Below are positions 17,549 to 26,271 of a stretch of DNA of 56,537 nt, piece after piece. The position numbers and the translations under genes are program-made. This DNA comes from Bryobacterales bacterium (GTDB lineage Bacteria > Acidobacteriota > Terriglobia > Bryobacterales > Bryobacteraceae). The stretch is taken from the NCBI GenBank assembly GCA_020846745.1, contig JADLDI010000023.1, forward strand, positions 1 through 56,537, written 5' to 3'. Position 1 is the stretch's first letter. Each line of letters starts with the position of its first letter. The notes beneath the pieces were generated by a model that did no database searches, was not told where the DNA came from, and saw only the letters and a list, made by a program, of their open reading frames with translations.

Positions 17549-18433
17549 ATGACGACTGATAGACAGAAAGATGCCGCCCGTGCCAACGGCGCCAAATCCC
17601 GCGGACCTATTACGGCCGAGGGCAAACAACGCTCATCCCAGAATTCGCTCAGTCACGGGCTCACCGCGTCGACAATCCTGCTGCCCGGCGAATCCGAACA
17701 CCGCTTCAACGCCCTTCTCACGTCCATGCTCGCAGCCTACGCACCCGCCTCCGATTACGAAGCCTCTCTCATTGAGAAAATGGCTGCCCTTACCTGGCAA
17801 CAGGACCGCCTCCTCGGCATCGACACCGAAACCCTCAACACCCAAATCCAGATGATGGCTCCCGCTCTCGCCGCGGAAACAGAGAACCTGCCGCTCCTTA
17901 CCCAAGTAACGCTAGCCTATCGCGAACTCTCCGACACCTCGCGCGTCCTCCCCAACCTCGACCGTCATGCCTCCCGCATCCGCCGCCAGTTCAACCAACT
18001 CCGCACCGAACTACTGGCCCTTCAGAAGAATCGCACTGCTCCCGACACAGAACCGCAACCGTCAGGGCGCGGGCCCGATACGTTACAAAACGAACCCACC
18101 GAGGCTGACTCCAGTCTTCTGGCTTCTGACTCCCGCAAAAAACTACAAAACGAACCCACCGGCGAACAACCCGATGCTCCTGAACAACATACAAGCCCCG
18201 AAGCAGAGCCAGGAGCGTCATCGACTGCCCCCACCGGCGACGCTGGCGCCACCCATCCACGGCAGTCTGATCCTGATCCAGCCTCCTCGCTTCTGACTCC
18301 CGCAGAAAATTACAAAACGAACCCACGGGAGAACGAAACTTTGCAACACGGTTCCACCAACAGGGATAGATCTTCACTGCATCCTGACGTCACCCCTCTC
18401 CCCTGTAACCCCGCGCCCGCTGTGTTCATATAA
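17549..18433 (+). CDS. protein with GPITAEGKQRSSQNSLSHGL motif and QNEPT repeats
   Basis: A 294-residue protein. GAAGGAGA precedes the ATG at 17549. Residues 8-35 carry the motif ANGAKSRGPITAEGKQRSSQ and NSLSHGLTA, a signature I know from many uncharacterised acidobacterial and planctomycete proteins. Residues about 50-155 form a helical domain (YEASLIEKMAALTWQQDRLL). The C-terminal third is disordered and holds repeats such as LQNEPTEAD, LQNEPTGEQ and YKTNPREN, encoded by near-identical DNA (see repeat at 18083). It follows the terminase-like gene by 55 bases and is likely part of the same cassette. No enzymatic motif is visible. The motif may be a nucleic-acid-binding element (inference). 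Confidence 0.75.
   Translation: MTTDRQKDAARANGAKSRGPITAEGKQRSSQNSLSHGLTASTILLPGESEHRFNALLTSMLAAYAPASDYEASLIEKMAALTWQQDRLLGIDTETLNTQIQMMAPALAAETENLPLLTQVTLAYRELSDTSRVLPNLDRHASRIRRQFNQLRTELLALQKNRTAPDTEPQPSGRGPDTLQNEPTEADSSLLASDSRKKLQNEPTGEQPDAPEQHTSPEAEPGASSTAPTGDAGATHPRQSDPDPASSLLTPAENYKTNPRENETLQHGSTNRDRSSLHPDVTPLPCNPAPAVFI
18083..18327 (+). repeat. intragenic repeat encoding QNEPT-like peptides
   Basis: The 15-base core ACAAAACGAACCCAC occurs three times, near 18085, 18145 and 18312. The last two copies share a longer unit of about 38 bases (GCTTCTGACTCCCGCA upstream, one to three mismatches), at about 18122-18159 and 18289-18326. The first two copies are in the same reading frame (QNEPT), while the third is read YKTNP, so the DNA rather than the peptide has been copied. 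Confidence 0.8.
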
Positions 18434-18439
18434 GTAGAT

Positions 18440-19507
18440 ATGGCTCGGCGTTTGGCGCTCCTCCTGGTCGTGGTGTGTCTCGGCGTTTCCGCCCAGATGC
18501 GTATGACTGTGAAGCAGTTAGTCGCATTTGTGAAATCGTCTGTCGATTTGAAGCACGACGATCGTAAACTGGCGGCGTACGTTAAGAAAATCACACTAAC
18601 TGAGCAGTTGACGGCCGGGACTGTCGAGGACCTGCAAGCGTATGGCGCGGGACCCAAGACCATCGAGGCGCTGGAGCTGCTGCGCGACTCCACCAAAACG
18701 CTCACGCCGCCACCGGCCGAGAAGCCGGTGCCCGCCCCGCCGACGATCCCTGCGCCGAGTTTGGGGGAGCAGAAGGAAATCATCAAACAGGTCCGCGAGT
18801 ACGCGCTCAACTACACCAAGCGGCTGCCTGACTTTATCTGCACGCAGGTGACGCGCCGGTATGCCGATCCGTCGGGCCTCGAATTCTGGCACCGGCTGGA
18901 TACGGTGACCACCAAGCTCTCGTACTTCGAACAGAAGGAAGACTATAAGGTTGTACTGGTCAATAACCAGCCCACCGATATTTCCTACGAAAAACTTGGC
19001 GGATCGATCTCCTCAGGCGAGTTCGGCACGATGATGAAGGAGATCTTCGAGCCCGAAACCGAGACGACATTTGAGTGGACCCGCTGGGCCACCCTGCGCG
19101 GCCGCCGTGTGCATGTGTATTCATACCGAGTCGCCCAGCCGCGCTCGAAGTGGCGGATCAGCTATCAGCGCGCCATCGAATATGTTCCTGGTTATAAAGG
19201 GCTTATCTATGTCGACCGCGACAACCTGACGGTGGCGCGCATTCGTTTGGAAGCCGAGAACATGCCCGCCAGTTTTCCGATCCAGCAGGCCTCGATTGAG
19301 CTGGATTACGACACGGTAGACATCTCCGGAAGCCCGTTCGTGTTGCCGTTGAAGCATACGATGCGGATGCGGGAAGGGAAGCTACTCGTGAAAAACGAGG
19401 TGGAGTTCCGCATGTACCGGAAGTTCGGCGCCGATGCCGTGATCACGTTCGACACACCCGATCCGCTGACCGAAGAAAAGGTCAAAGAACAGCCTGCGCA
19501 GCCGTAG
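18440..19507 (+). CDS. exported acidobacterial protein of unknown function
   Basis: A 355-residue protein with a signal peptide (1-18, LALLLVVVCLGVSA). The N-terminal part (about 20-80) is a small helical domain (TVKQLVAFVKSSVD). A Pro-rich linker (about 88-108) follows. The C-terminal domain (about 115-345) is mostly beta-strand, with NYTKRLPDFICTQVTRRYAD, YSYRVAQPRSKWRI, GYKGLIYVDRDNLTVARIRL and FVLPLKHTMRMREGKLLVKN. I know this type as a repeated paralogue family in Acidobacteria, with no assigned role; the fold may be lipoprotein-carrier-like (inference). The 3' end is duplicated at 22363-22422. Confidence 0.85.
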   Translation: MARRLALLLVVVCLGVSAQMRMTVKQLVAFVKSSVDLKHDDRKLAAYVKKITLTEQLTAGTVEDLQAYGAGPKTIEALELLRDSTKTLTPPPAEKPVPAPPTIPAPSLGEQKEIIKQVREYALNYTKRLPDFICTQVTRRYADPSGLEFWHRLDTVTTKLSYFEQKEDYKVVLVNNQPTDISYEKLGGSISSGEFGTMMKEIFEPETETTFEWTRWATLRGRRVHVYSYRVAQPRSKWRISYQRAIEYVPGYKGLIYVDRDNLTVARIRLEAENMPASFPIQQASIELDYDTVDISGSPFVLPLKHTMRMREGKLLVKNEVEFRMYRKFGADAVITFDTPDPLTEEKVKEQPAQP

Positions 19508-19614
19508 CGGATCAGAGATCGTAACCATCGTGCAGGACACCAACACGGTTTCGGGCTTGGTGTGTCGGGGGGATTGGGAAGCACCCCGTCCCGTTCCCCG
19601 CCCGATTTGGACAC

Positions 19615-20778
19615 TCAAGGACAAGAGTTGTTCCCTTGAGCGACGTTTGTGACCTGCGGCTCGATTCGAAGTCCGCTCGGGTTATTCGTACAAAGGTTGT
19701 TGTTGGTAACTGTCACCGTGTCATTAGTGCCGTAATCATTAGAGATGTGTATGCCGTAATTGAGATTACTCCGCGCTCTGACCCCATCTATGCTCGTTCG
19801 CCGGGTCTGGTTGAAGGGAAAACCCGCTAGAGTTGAGACGTTGATCCCGCCTCGTTGATTGTTGGTTATGTCATATGTGGGACAAGTTGGACATGCTGAA
19901 TCGTACCCACGTATGTCCAGATCCGTCGTGCCAGATGCGTAAATCCCGGGGCCTACGTGATTCTTTACCTCGTTATTCCAGATCCGGTGATTAGCCCCGT
20001 ATACCTCAATACCTCCTGTCCACCACTGCCCATTGGCGATGTAGCCACCGTCGATCTGATTCGTCGCGACCGTCACGTTTGACGACGTTCTTTCCATAAA
20101 CACAGCTTGGCCGCCCGATGTGTTGTAATTGAACAGCGCATGGTTGCTCCGAAACGTGTTGTACCGAATTGTGGACTGATCGGCGTTTATCGCGCCAACG
20201 CCGAAGCCTTCAAACCAGCTGTTGTATATCTCTGATCTCACAGCGTAGATCGCAGATTCTTTTCCGTAATAGAAGTTACTGAGGTTAACCTGACATCCGC
20301 TGCTTCCGGTCGTCAGGGCGAAGCCAGGCGCATTGCGGAAATCCGCGTTGATGAGTGAACTCGATAATGCTCCGAGATCAACGTCTATCCAGAGGCCTCC
20401 GCCTGGAGGCTGTTGCCCATTCACAAAATTCTTGTTTCCGTCGAATGTCAGTTCTGCAATTGTGACGCAGCAGATGCCGGGGGCAACTGTTAACATCGGC
20501 TTGAATGCCGTAGAGGCTCGTTGCAACGTGACATCGCCACGGCTAGTGACCCATAAACCCTGGATCCTAACATTGGATCGTTGAATTACAAGCATTTGCC
20601 TAACCGCGTAAGGGTCACCAGGTGAAGGGTCTAATGTGCAGGTCCACGCCGATCCATTGGGACCAATACAGTCGATGAAGCTCTGCGGAATTTCCCGCGC
20701 GACTGCACTCATCCCCAATGATGTAAAAATGATCACGAGAAAGTGCAGAAAGTTGAGGCCAGCACAGATGATTTTCAT
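19615..20778 (-). CDS. secreted right-handed parallel beta-helix protein
   Basis: A 387-residue protein with a signal peptide (about 1-27). From about residue 75 it shows repeated short strands of the NosD/pectate-lyase type: ITNADF-like rungs such as IYAVRSEIYNSWFEGFGVGA, STIRYNTFRSN, NVTVATNQIDGG, HRIWNNEVKNHVGPGIYAS, and DTVTVTNNNLCTNNPSGLRI. Eight Cys, several in CPTCP and CCVT, suggest disulfides. Polysaccharide binding or cleavage is the usual role of the fold, but no catalytic set can be named. Its DNA is noticeably less GC-rich than the flanking genes. It is 43 bases downstream of the small exported protein at 20822 and probably shares its transcript. Confidence 0.85.
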   Translation of the reverse strand: MKIICAGLNFLHFLVIIFTSLGMSAVAREIPQSFIDCIGPNGSAWTCTLDPSPGDPYAVRQMLVIQRSNVRIQGLWVTSRGDVTLQRASTAFKPMLTVAPGICCVTIAELTFDGNKNFVNGQQPPGGGLWIDVDLGALSSSLINADFRNAPGFALTTGSSGCQVNLSNFYYGKESAIYAVRSEIYNSWFEGFGVGAINADQSTIRYNTFRSNHALFNYNTSGGQAVFMERTSSNVTVATNQIDGGYIANGQWWTGGIEVYGANHRIWNNEVKNHVGPGIYASGTTDLDIRGYDSACPTCPTYDITNNQRGGINVSTLAGFPFNQTRRTSIDGVRARSNLNYGIHISNDYGTNDTVTVTNNNLCTNNPSGLRIEPQVTNVAQGNNSCP

Positions 20779-20821
20779 TCTTTATCTCCTCAGATTTCTC
20801 AATTCTCAATCGTGAGATTCG

Positions 20822-21289
20822 TCACCTAGAACCCCCGGTCTCTCGTCCCAGGTTCCAATTGGCCTGTGCTCTTGCGAGCGCAGCCACTTCTGGCCGGACC
20901 ATGCTAAGGAACCTGCTCACAATGCTTTGTACATGGCTTCTCCGTTCAGCTATCAGATTTTGAACCAAAGCCTGTTCGCCACTGGAGAGCACGTTTCCTC
21001 TGTTTCTTAGAGGTTGAGCGGCGCTGCGAAGCGAGGTTATCTTGTCACGGAATTCGAGGGCTGACGAGTGCAGCCATTGAGTTTCTGTCTCATTCAATCC
21101 CCAGCGCCTGGCTAGTGACGCTTCTCGGTCTGCAAGTTCTTTCGCCGGAACGTCAGGGTCAGCGATTTTAGTTAAGTAAAATTCGAAGAAATTCCTCTCG
21201 TTCGAGTTGATCGGAGCCTGTTGCGCGCTGGCGATCGCCTCTAGCAGAAAGATTGCGATTCCGAGAAAAGGCAAAAAGGGTCGTATCAT
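20822..21289 (-). CDS. small exported helical protein
   Basis: A 155-residue protein from the ATG at 21289 (GAGG about 7 bases upstream); the longer in-frame start at 21337 lacks a ribosome site. Residues 1-23 are a signal peptide (FLPFLGIAIFLLEAIASA). The rest is helical with many charged residues (FEFYLTKIADPDVPAKELAD, LARRWGLNETETQWLHSSAL). No family was recognised. It precedes the beta-helix gene by 43 bases on the same strand. Like that gene it is relatively AT-rich and lies between the full-length and residual copies of the 18440 gene end, so it may have arrived with it. Confidence 0.7.
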   Translation of the reverse strand: MIRPFLPFLGIAIFLLEAIASAQQAPINSNERNFFEFYLTKIADPDVPAKELADREASLARRWGLNETETQWLHSSALEFRDKITSLRSAAQPLRNRGNVLSSGEQALVQNLIAERRSHVQSIVSRFLSMVRPEVAALARAQANWNLGRETGGSR

Positions 21290-21460
21290 ATTAAAACCTC
21301 TTACGCGAATTATGTTTGCTTCTAATGTTGCTGTCAAGTGAAAAGATTGTCGGCGATTTCAATCGTGCGGCGTTCTACGCTATAAAAAAGACTCCGTTTT
21401 CCAAGTACGAAGCGAACGTGACATATCTGCCCCCAAAAACGTACAATAAGCTACTTGATA

Positions 21461-22348
21461 ATGAAGCCACCCCTAACGTTTTGTTGCAATGTATGCGGGT
21501 GCGTTGATTCGCGCTTGGGAGCATCTACCGCCCGTGAAGAGTCAACGTGCGTTGGGTGCGGCGCGTCATCCCGGATGCGAGCAGTCATTCTGGTGCTTTC
21601 GCGCGAGATGTTCGGCATCGATCTGCCCCTGAGCCGGTTCCCCACGTTGAAAAGCGTCCGTGGTCTAGGGATCAGTGACTCACCTGTTTATGCTGGTTTG
21701 TTAGATAAACTGTTTAACTACGAAAACACCCATCTTCATCAAGAGCCGGTGCTTGATTTATTGAATCCCGACGAGACCAGGTACGGGAAGTTCGATTTCG
21801 TAATCTGCAGTGAAGTTCTTGAGCACGTCACTTTCCCATTGGAGCGGGCTTTCGAAACACTTTCGCGGTTGCTGACATCTTCCGGGTTTTTGATCCTCAC
21901 TACGCCGTTTTCAGTTGAAGACGACACGATTGAACACTTTCCTCAGATCCGGGCGTTTGGTTTGGCGGAGTGTGACGGTCGAACGGTTCTTGTAGGCCGT
22001 TCGCAGGATAACGAGTATCGAGTATACGATCGACTGCGGTTTCATGGCGGAGAAGGCGTTACGCTTGAAATGCGGATTTTTTCCGAATCGGCGTTACGAA
22101 AACACCTACACGACGCCGGCTTCCGAAGAGTCCGGATTGAAACGAAATCGAGCGAGGAGCACGGGGTCTTCTTTTCGGGACCTTGTTCGTTGCCGATTAT
22201 CGCCGGGCGCAGCGATGTGCCGTCCTGCCGCGCCAGCGTGCATGAGATCGTTCGGCAGTTCGATGTTTGCCGGCGCCGGATAGAGATGGTCCGGTCGTCT
22301 CGGTGGGTCCGCTTGGGAAGGCTGCTAGGAGTGGGGCCCCAGGTTTGA
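21461..22348 (+). CDS. SAM-dependent methyltransferase with N-terminal zinc ribbon
   Basis: A 295-residue protein starting at the ATG 21461 (a TTG two codons earlier is the alternative). Residues about 8-37 contain CCNVCGC and CVGCGASSRMRA, a CXXC...CXXC zinc ribbon. The methyltransferase part has FDFVICSEVLEHVTFPLERA (about residues 110-129), the typical class I motif with Glu-His, then LTSSGFLILTTPFS. The glycine-rich motif I is replaced by a poorly conserved segment (KSVRGLGISDS), so SAM binding should be checked. Such zinc-ribbon methyltransferases often sit in surface-glycan clusters. No glycosyltransferase is adjacent here. The last 40 residues are basic. Confidence 0.82.
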   Translation: MKPPLTFCCNVCGCVDSRLGASTAREESTCVGCGASSRMRAVILVLSREMFGIDLPLSRFPTLKSVRGLGISDSPVYAGLLDKLFNYENTHLHQEPVLDLLNPDETRYGKFDFVICSEVLEHVTFPLERAFETLSRLLTSSGFLILTTPFSVEDDTIEHFPQIRAFGLAECDGRTVLVGRSQDNEYRVYDRLRFHGGEGVTLEMRIFSESALRKHLHDAGFRRVRIETKSSEEHGVFFSGPCSLPIIAGRSDVPSCRASVHEIVRQFDVCRRRIEMVRSSRWVRLGRLLGVGPQV

Positions 22349-22362
22349 GGATCGCTGCGGGG

Positions 22363-22422
22363 TTCGACACATCCGATCCGCTTGCCGAAGAGGAAGTGGA
22401 AGAAGAACCGGCGCAGCAATAA
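22363..22422 (+). pseudogene. residual 3' end of a paralogue of the 18440 gene
   Basis: Sixty bases ending in TAA align without gaps to the last 60 bases of the 18440-19507 gene (19448-19507). They encode FDTSDPLAEEEVEEEPAQQ against FDTPDPLTEEKVKEQPAQP, both ending at a stop. Nothing of the rest of that gene is seen here. The fragment starts 15 bases after the methyltransferase stop. It is best read as the remnant of a tandem paralogue replaced or split by the intervening genes. Confidence 0.75.
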
Positions 22423-23252
22423 AACAAAACGATGACGCGCCGTTTTATACACAGGATAGTCACTGGACACCTCGCGTAAACCGCTGAAAACGTGCCAAAT
22501 AAATCCTGTGCAAAAGCGGACTTCGCGCTCATTTTTCTGTTGACCCGAATCAACATCAAGCGCATGATGGGGATGGTTCCGAGAGGTTCAAGGAACAGCG
22601 AGCCGGACGAAACGTAGCGAGTTTCGAAGCGTTGATCCTGGCAGTGACGACGGTTTAATAGCCAATGTCGCACTGCGGGGGGAGTGACGAGACGATCGGG
22701 CGTGGCGGACCGGTGAGCCTCCGGCGCGGACCACTTCGAGCGCAACGATCCTGAGGGGGGTAAAAGCCCCAAAGGGGAGCGGAAGGGTGGCGAACGCAGG
22801 ATGCACTTGGCGTATCAGGTCCCAAACGGGCTGTTCGGTGATGAGAGGCGTAAGCGCGGGCCACCGTGCGAGCGTCAGGAGTCGAGCGGTCAACGGAGGG
22901 ATACACGCAGAGTGCGAAGGCTTTAATGGCAGATCGGGAGCGTTTGACCCGGCTGTGGCAGTGCCTGCAAGGGTATGGTCGCCGCCGGCGAGCGAAAGGT
23001 CGCCTTAAGCTTTCGGCTCCTACCAGCACCCGGTGCCGGCGGGTCTCGGCGCGATGAAGCTGTTTGCCGTAACAGGCGGGCAGGGGAGCAAAGAGATTAC
23101 CGCTCACGGAGACTGGATGCCGTGTTCAGGTCCGGTTTCGGCCGGGCCGGGCCGGAGAACGAGCTGTCGATTGGGTCACTCGGAACCTTTTTCTTTTTCC
23201 ACCCTCACCTTTCCGCGATTCCCCCGTCTCCTATCCTGGTAGTTTGAGCCGA
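22423..23252. other. gene-free stretch of about 0.8 kb
   Basis: I can support no gene on either strand. Open frames of 60-190 codons exist on both strands but have no ribosome sites, no recognisable motifs and unlikely compositions (Arg, Pro, Ser and Ala runs). The sequence is GC-rich with many short purine-rich runs. It may be decayed mobile or coding DNA, or the leader of the DUF885 gene in its last 100 bases. Confidence 0.5.
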
Positions 23253-24998
23253 ATGTTTCTCCGAGCCTTCCTGGCGGCCTTGGCCGCAATCCCTGCCTTT
23301 TGCGCGCCGATCGACGACTTCTTTGCGCGCTTCAGCGAACAATGGGTGCGGCGCGACCCGATGCTCGCCACCGCGACGCAATATTTCAAAGGGGCCGAAC
23401 AGCAGAAGCTCGATCGCGACCTGGGTCCGTTCAGCGAACAGGAAGAACGCGAGACGATCGCGCTCGCGAGGCAGGGCCTTGCGGAACTGCGGAAGTTCGA
23501 CAAGTCGAAGCTGAGCACCGAGCAGGCCATCTCCGCCCAGGTGATGGAGTGGCAACTCCAGAGCATTGTGGCCGGCGAGCCTTTCCGGCAGTTCAGCTAT
23601 CCCTTTCGTCAGTTTGGCGGCCTTCAATTGGGGCTTACCAGTTTCCTCACCAACATCCATCCGATCCGCAACCAGCAGGACGCGGATAACTACATTGCAC
23701 GGCTGGGACAGGTCGGCGCGCACGTCGACGACGGCGTGGCGGTTGCCCGGAAGCGCGCGGCCAAGGGCATCGTGCCGCCGCGGTTCATCCTCACAGCCAC
23801 TATCAGCCAGATGAAGCGCTTCATCGAGCCCGCGCCGGGCAGCAACCTGTTTGTTACCACCTTTGCCGACCGCATGCAGAAGGTCGATTCCATACCGGCG
23901 GGGACACGGAAGGACTTCCAGGCAATCGCCGAGAAGATTGTCGCCGATTCCATCTACCCCGCGTGGCGCCGCGCTATTGCCGAACTCGAATCGCAACTGC
24001 CGAAGTCCACTGAGCAGGCGGGCTACTGGAAGTTCTCGAACGGCGCCGCCATTTATCGGTACAACCTCCGCAAATTCACCACGACGTCGATGACCGCGGA
24101 GCAGATCCACGAGATCGGGTTGAAAGAAGTCGCCCGGATTGAAAAGGAAGCCGGCGCGATCCTCACCGAATTGGGGTTCCGCACCGGTAGTGTGAAAGAC
24201 CGTCTCCGCGAAGCCGAACAAAAGCTCGTTTACGCCGATTCACCCAATATCCGCGATGAGGTGCTGGCCGATTACAAGAAATGGATTCGCGACGCGGAAG
24301 AACGGTCGAAGCTGCTGTTCGATGTCGTGCCGCGAGCGCCGGTGGACGTGCGCCGCATCCCCGAGTATCAGGAGCAGAATACGCCCGCGCACTACACGCT
24401 GCCCGCGCGCGACGGTTCGCGACCAGGTATTTTTTGGGCGCCGCTAGCGGGTCCACGGTTCCAGAGAGTGGGCATGCGCACGCTCGCCTATCACGAGGCG
24501 GTCCCGGGCCATCACTTCCAACTTGCGTTGCAGCAGGAGAATACAGAACTGCCGCGGTTCCGCACGGATGGTCTGCTCGGCATATTGTCCGCCTTTGCGG
24601 AAGGTTGGGGCCTGTACGCGGAACGCATTGCCGACGAAAACCACTGGTATGACGGCGATCCTGTCGGGCGGCTTGGGTATTTGTCGTCTGAGTTGTTCCG
24701 CGCCCGGCGGCTGGTGGTCGATACTGGGCTGCACAGCAAGAAGTGGACACGCCAGCAAGCCATCGATTACGGCATATCACCGCTCGAGGTGGAACGTTAC
24801 ATTGTCTGGCCGGGGCAGGCATGTTCGTATAAGATCGGCCAGTTGAAGATTTTGGAGATTCGCGACAAAGCCCGCCAGACCCTGGGGCCCAAGTTCAACA
24901 CGAAAGCGTTCCACAATCTGGTGCTACGGACGGGAAGCGTGCCGCTGGAGGTGCTGGAGAAAGTGGTGGATGACTGGATAAGGCAATCGAAGAGCTAA
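23253..24998 (+). CDS. DUF885 family exported metallopeptidase-like protein
   Basis: A 581-residue protein from the ATG at 23253; a TTG three codons upstream is less likely. Residues 1-18 are a signal peptide (FLRAFLAALAAIPAFC). The DUF885 signature is complete: the zinc-site motif HEAVPGHH at 414-421 and the downstream EGWGLYAE at 450-457, which supplies the third ligand and a catalytic environment. The C-terminal block WPGQACSYKIGQLKILEIRD is also typical. Length is normal for the family (550-620). Members are thought to be zinc carboxypeptidase-like enzymes of the gluzincin type; the substrate is unknown. The gene is single and convergent with the alcohol dehydrogenase gene. Confidence 0.92.
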   Translation: MFLRAFLAALAAIPAFCAPIDDFFARFSEQWVRRDPMLATATQYFKGAEQQKLDRDLGPFSEQEERETIALARQGLAELRKFDKSKLSTEQAISAQVMEWQLQSIVAGEPFRQFSYPFRQFGGLQLGLTSFLTNIHPIRNQQDADNYIARLGQVGAHVDDGVAVARKRAAKGIVPPRFILTATISQMKRFIEPAPGSNLFVTTFADRMQKVDSIPAGTRKDFQAIAEKIVADSIYPAWRRAIAELESQLPKSTEQAGYWKFSNGAAIYRYNLRKFTTTSMTAEQIHEIGLKEVARIEKEAGAILTELGFRTGSVKDRLREAEQKLVYADSPNIRDEVLADYKKWIRDAEERSKLLFDVVPRAPVDVRRIPEYQEQNTPAHYTLPARDGSRPGIFWAPLAGPRFQRVGMRTLAYHEAVPGHHFQLALQQENTELPRFRTDGLLGILSAFAEGWGLYAERIADENHWYDGDPVGRLGYLSSELFRARRLVVDTGLHSKKWTRQQAIDYGISPLEVERYIVWPGQACSYKIGQLKILEIRDKARQTLGPKFNTKAFHNLVLRTGSVPLEVLEKVVDDWIRQSKS

Positions 24999-25023
24999 GG
25001 AATAGACTGGTACCGGCGAAACC

Positions 25024-25051
25024 TCCGGCCGCGGTGCTGACCGAGGCCGGA
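25024..25051. terminator. hairpin between convergent genes
   Basis: A perfect 7-base inverted repeat (TCCGGCC at 25024-25030 with GGCCGGA at 25045-25051), with a 14-base loop, sits between the DUF885 stop (24998) and the convergent dehydrogenase stop (25066). It could end transcription from both sides. No T-run is present. Confidence 0.45.
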
Positions 25052-25065
25052 TAGGTGAGCCGAAT

Positions 25066-26271
25066 TTAGTGAACGTGCTGCTGGTGCGAATGCCCGTTCT
25101 GATGAGGCTTTAAAACGATCTTGGTGCAGCCATCCTGCTTGTTGCTGAAGATTGAATAGCCCTCGGCCGCCTTTTCAAGCGGTAGATGATGGCTGATCAC
25201 GAAACTCGGGTCGATTTCGCCGTTTTCGATCCTTTCGAGTAGCGGTTTCAGGTAGCGCTGCACGTGTGTCTGGCCCGTTTTGATGGTGAGGGACCGATTC
25301 ATGACGGATCCCATGGGGAACTTGTCAATGAAGCCGCCGTAAACACCCGGTACGGAAACGATACCGCCGTTTTTGCAGCACATGATGGCTTCGCGCAAAG
25401 CCGCAGGCCGGTCCGTCTCAAGCATCATCGCCTGCTTGGCGCGATCGTAGGCGCCCAGCAGGCCCGGCGTGTGCGCCTCGAGTCCCGTCGCGTCGATACA
25501 GGCGTCCGGACCGCGTCCGCCCGTCATTTCCGCGAGCAGGTCGGGAACGCTGCAATCTTCATAGTTGATGGTCTCAGCGCCACACGTTTCCCGCGCTAAG
25601 CGCAAACGCTCCGGAAAGCGATCGATACCGACGACACGTTCCGCGCCCAGCAGGAACGCGCTTTGGATGGCGAACAGTCCAACGGGTCCGCAACCCCAGA
25701 CCGCGATTGTCTGGCCCGGTTTGATGTCGCATGCCTCGGCCGCCATATAGCCCGTCGGCAGGATGTCCGAAAGGAACAGAACCTTGTCGTCATCCATGCC
25801 GTTCGTGATCTTGATCGGACCCGCATCGGCATACGGCACGCGCGCATACTCGGCCTGTCCGCCCGCGTAGCCGCCCGTCAGGTGCGAGTATCCGAAAATG
25901 CCTGCGGGTGAGTGACCCCAGAGTTTCTCCGCCATGGCAGCATTGGGATTCGAGTTCTCACAGACGGAGTGCAGTCCCGATTGGCAGGACAGGCAGTTGC
26001 CGCAGGCGATTGGGAAGGGAACCACGACGCGGTCGCCCACCTTCAGGTTGCTCACGCTACGGCCGGTTTCGACGACTTCGCCCATGAACTCGTGGCCCAG
26101 GATGTCGCCTTTCATCATGGTGGGAATAAAGCCGTTATAGATGTGCAGGTCCGACCCGCAGATGGCCGTGGATGTGACCTTCACGATGGCGTCCCGCGGG
26201 TTCAGGATCTTGGGGTCGGGAACGTCCTCGACTTCGACGTGTTTCTTTCCATACCAGCAAAGAGCTTTCAT
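25066..26271 (-). CDS. zinc-dependent alcohol dehydrogenase, formaldehyde dehydrogenase-like
   Basis: A 401-residue medium-chain dehydrogenase. Catalytic zinc ligands are C38 (AICGSD) and H60-E61 (LGHEFMGEV). The structural zinc site is C90, C93, C96 and C104. The Rossmann motif [20 protein letters not shown] binds NAD(P). The stretch [14 protein letters not shown] and the overall length fit the branch near glutathione-independent formaldehyde dehydrogenases. The substrate is not certain. The C-terminus is His-rich ([12 protein letters not shown]). The ATG at 26271 is chosen over 26298 because AAAAGGAGAA lies 9 bases upstream and the ATG overlaps the stop of the SRPBCC gene by four bases (ATGA), showing translational coupling. 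Confidence 0.92.
   Translation of the reverse strand: MKALCWYGKKHVEVEDVPDPKILNPRDAIVKVTSTAICGSDLHIYNGFIPTMMKGDILGHEFMGEVVETGRSVSNLKVGDRVVVPFPIACGNCLSCQSGLHSVCENSNPNAAMAEKLWGHSPAGIFGYSHLTGGYAGGQAEYARVPYADAGPIKITNGMDDDKVLFLSDILPTGYMAAEACDIKPGQTIAVWGCGPVGLFAIQSAFLLGAERVVGIDRFPERLRLARETCGAETINYEDCSVPDLLAEMTGGRGPDACIDATGLEAHTPGLLGAYDRAKQAMMLETDRPAALREAIMCCKNGGIVSVPGVYGGFIDKFPMGSVMNRSLTIKTGQTHVQRYLKPLLERIENGEIDPSFVISHHLPLEKAAEGYSIFSNKQDGCTKIVLKPHQNGHSHQQHVH

Noticed and set aside
16097..18433. Prophage
   Set aside because: Only a terminase-like gene is present; no portal, capsid, tail, lysis or integrase gene lies near.
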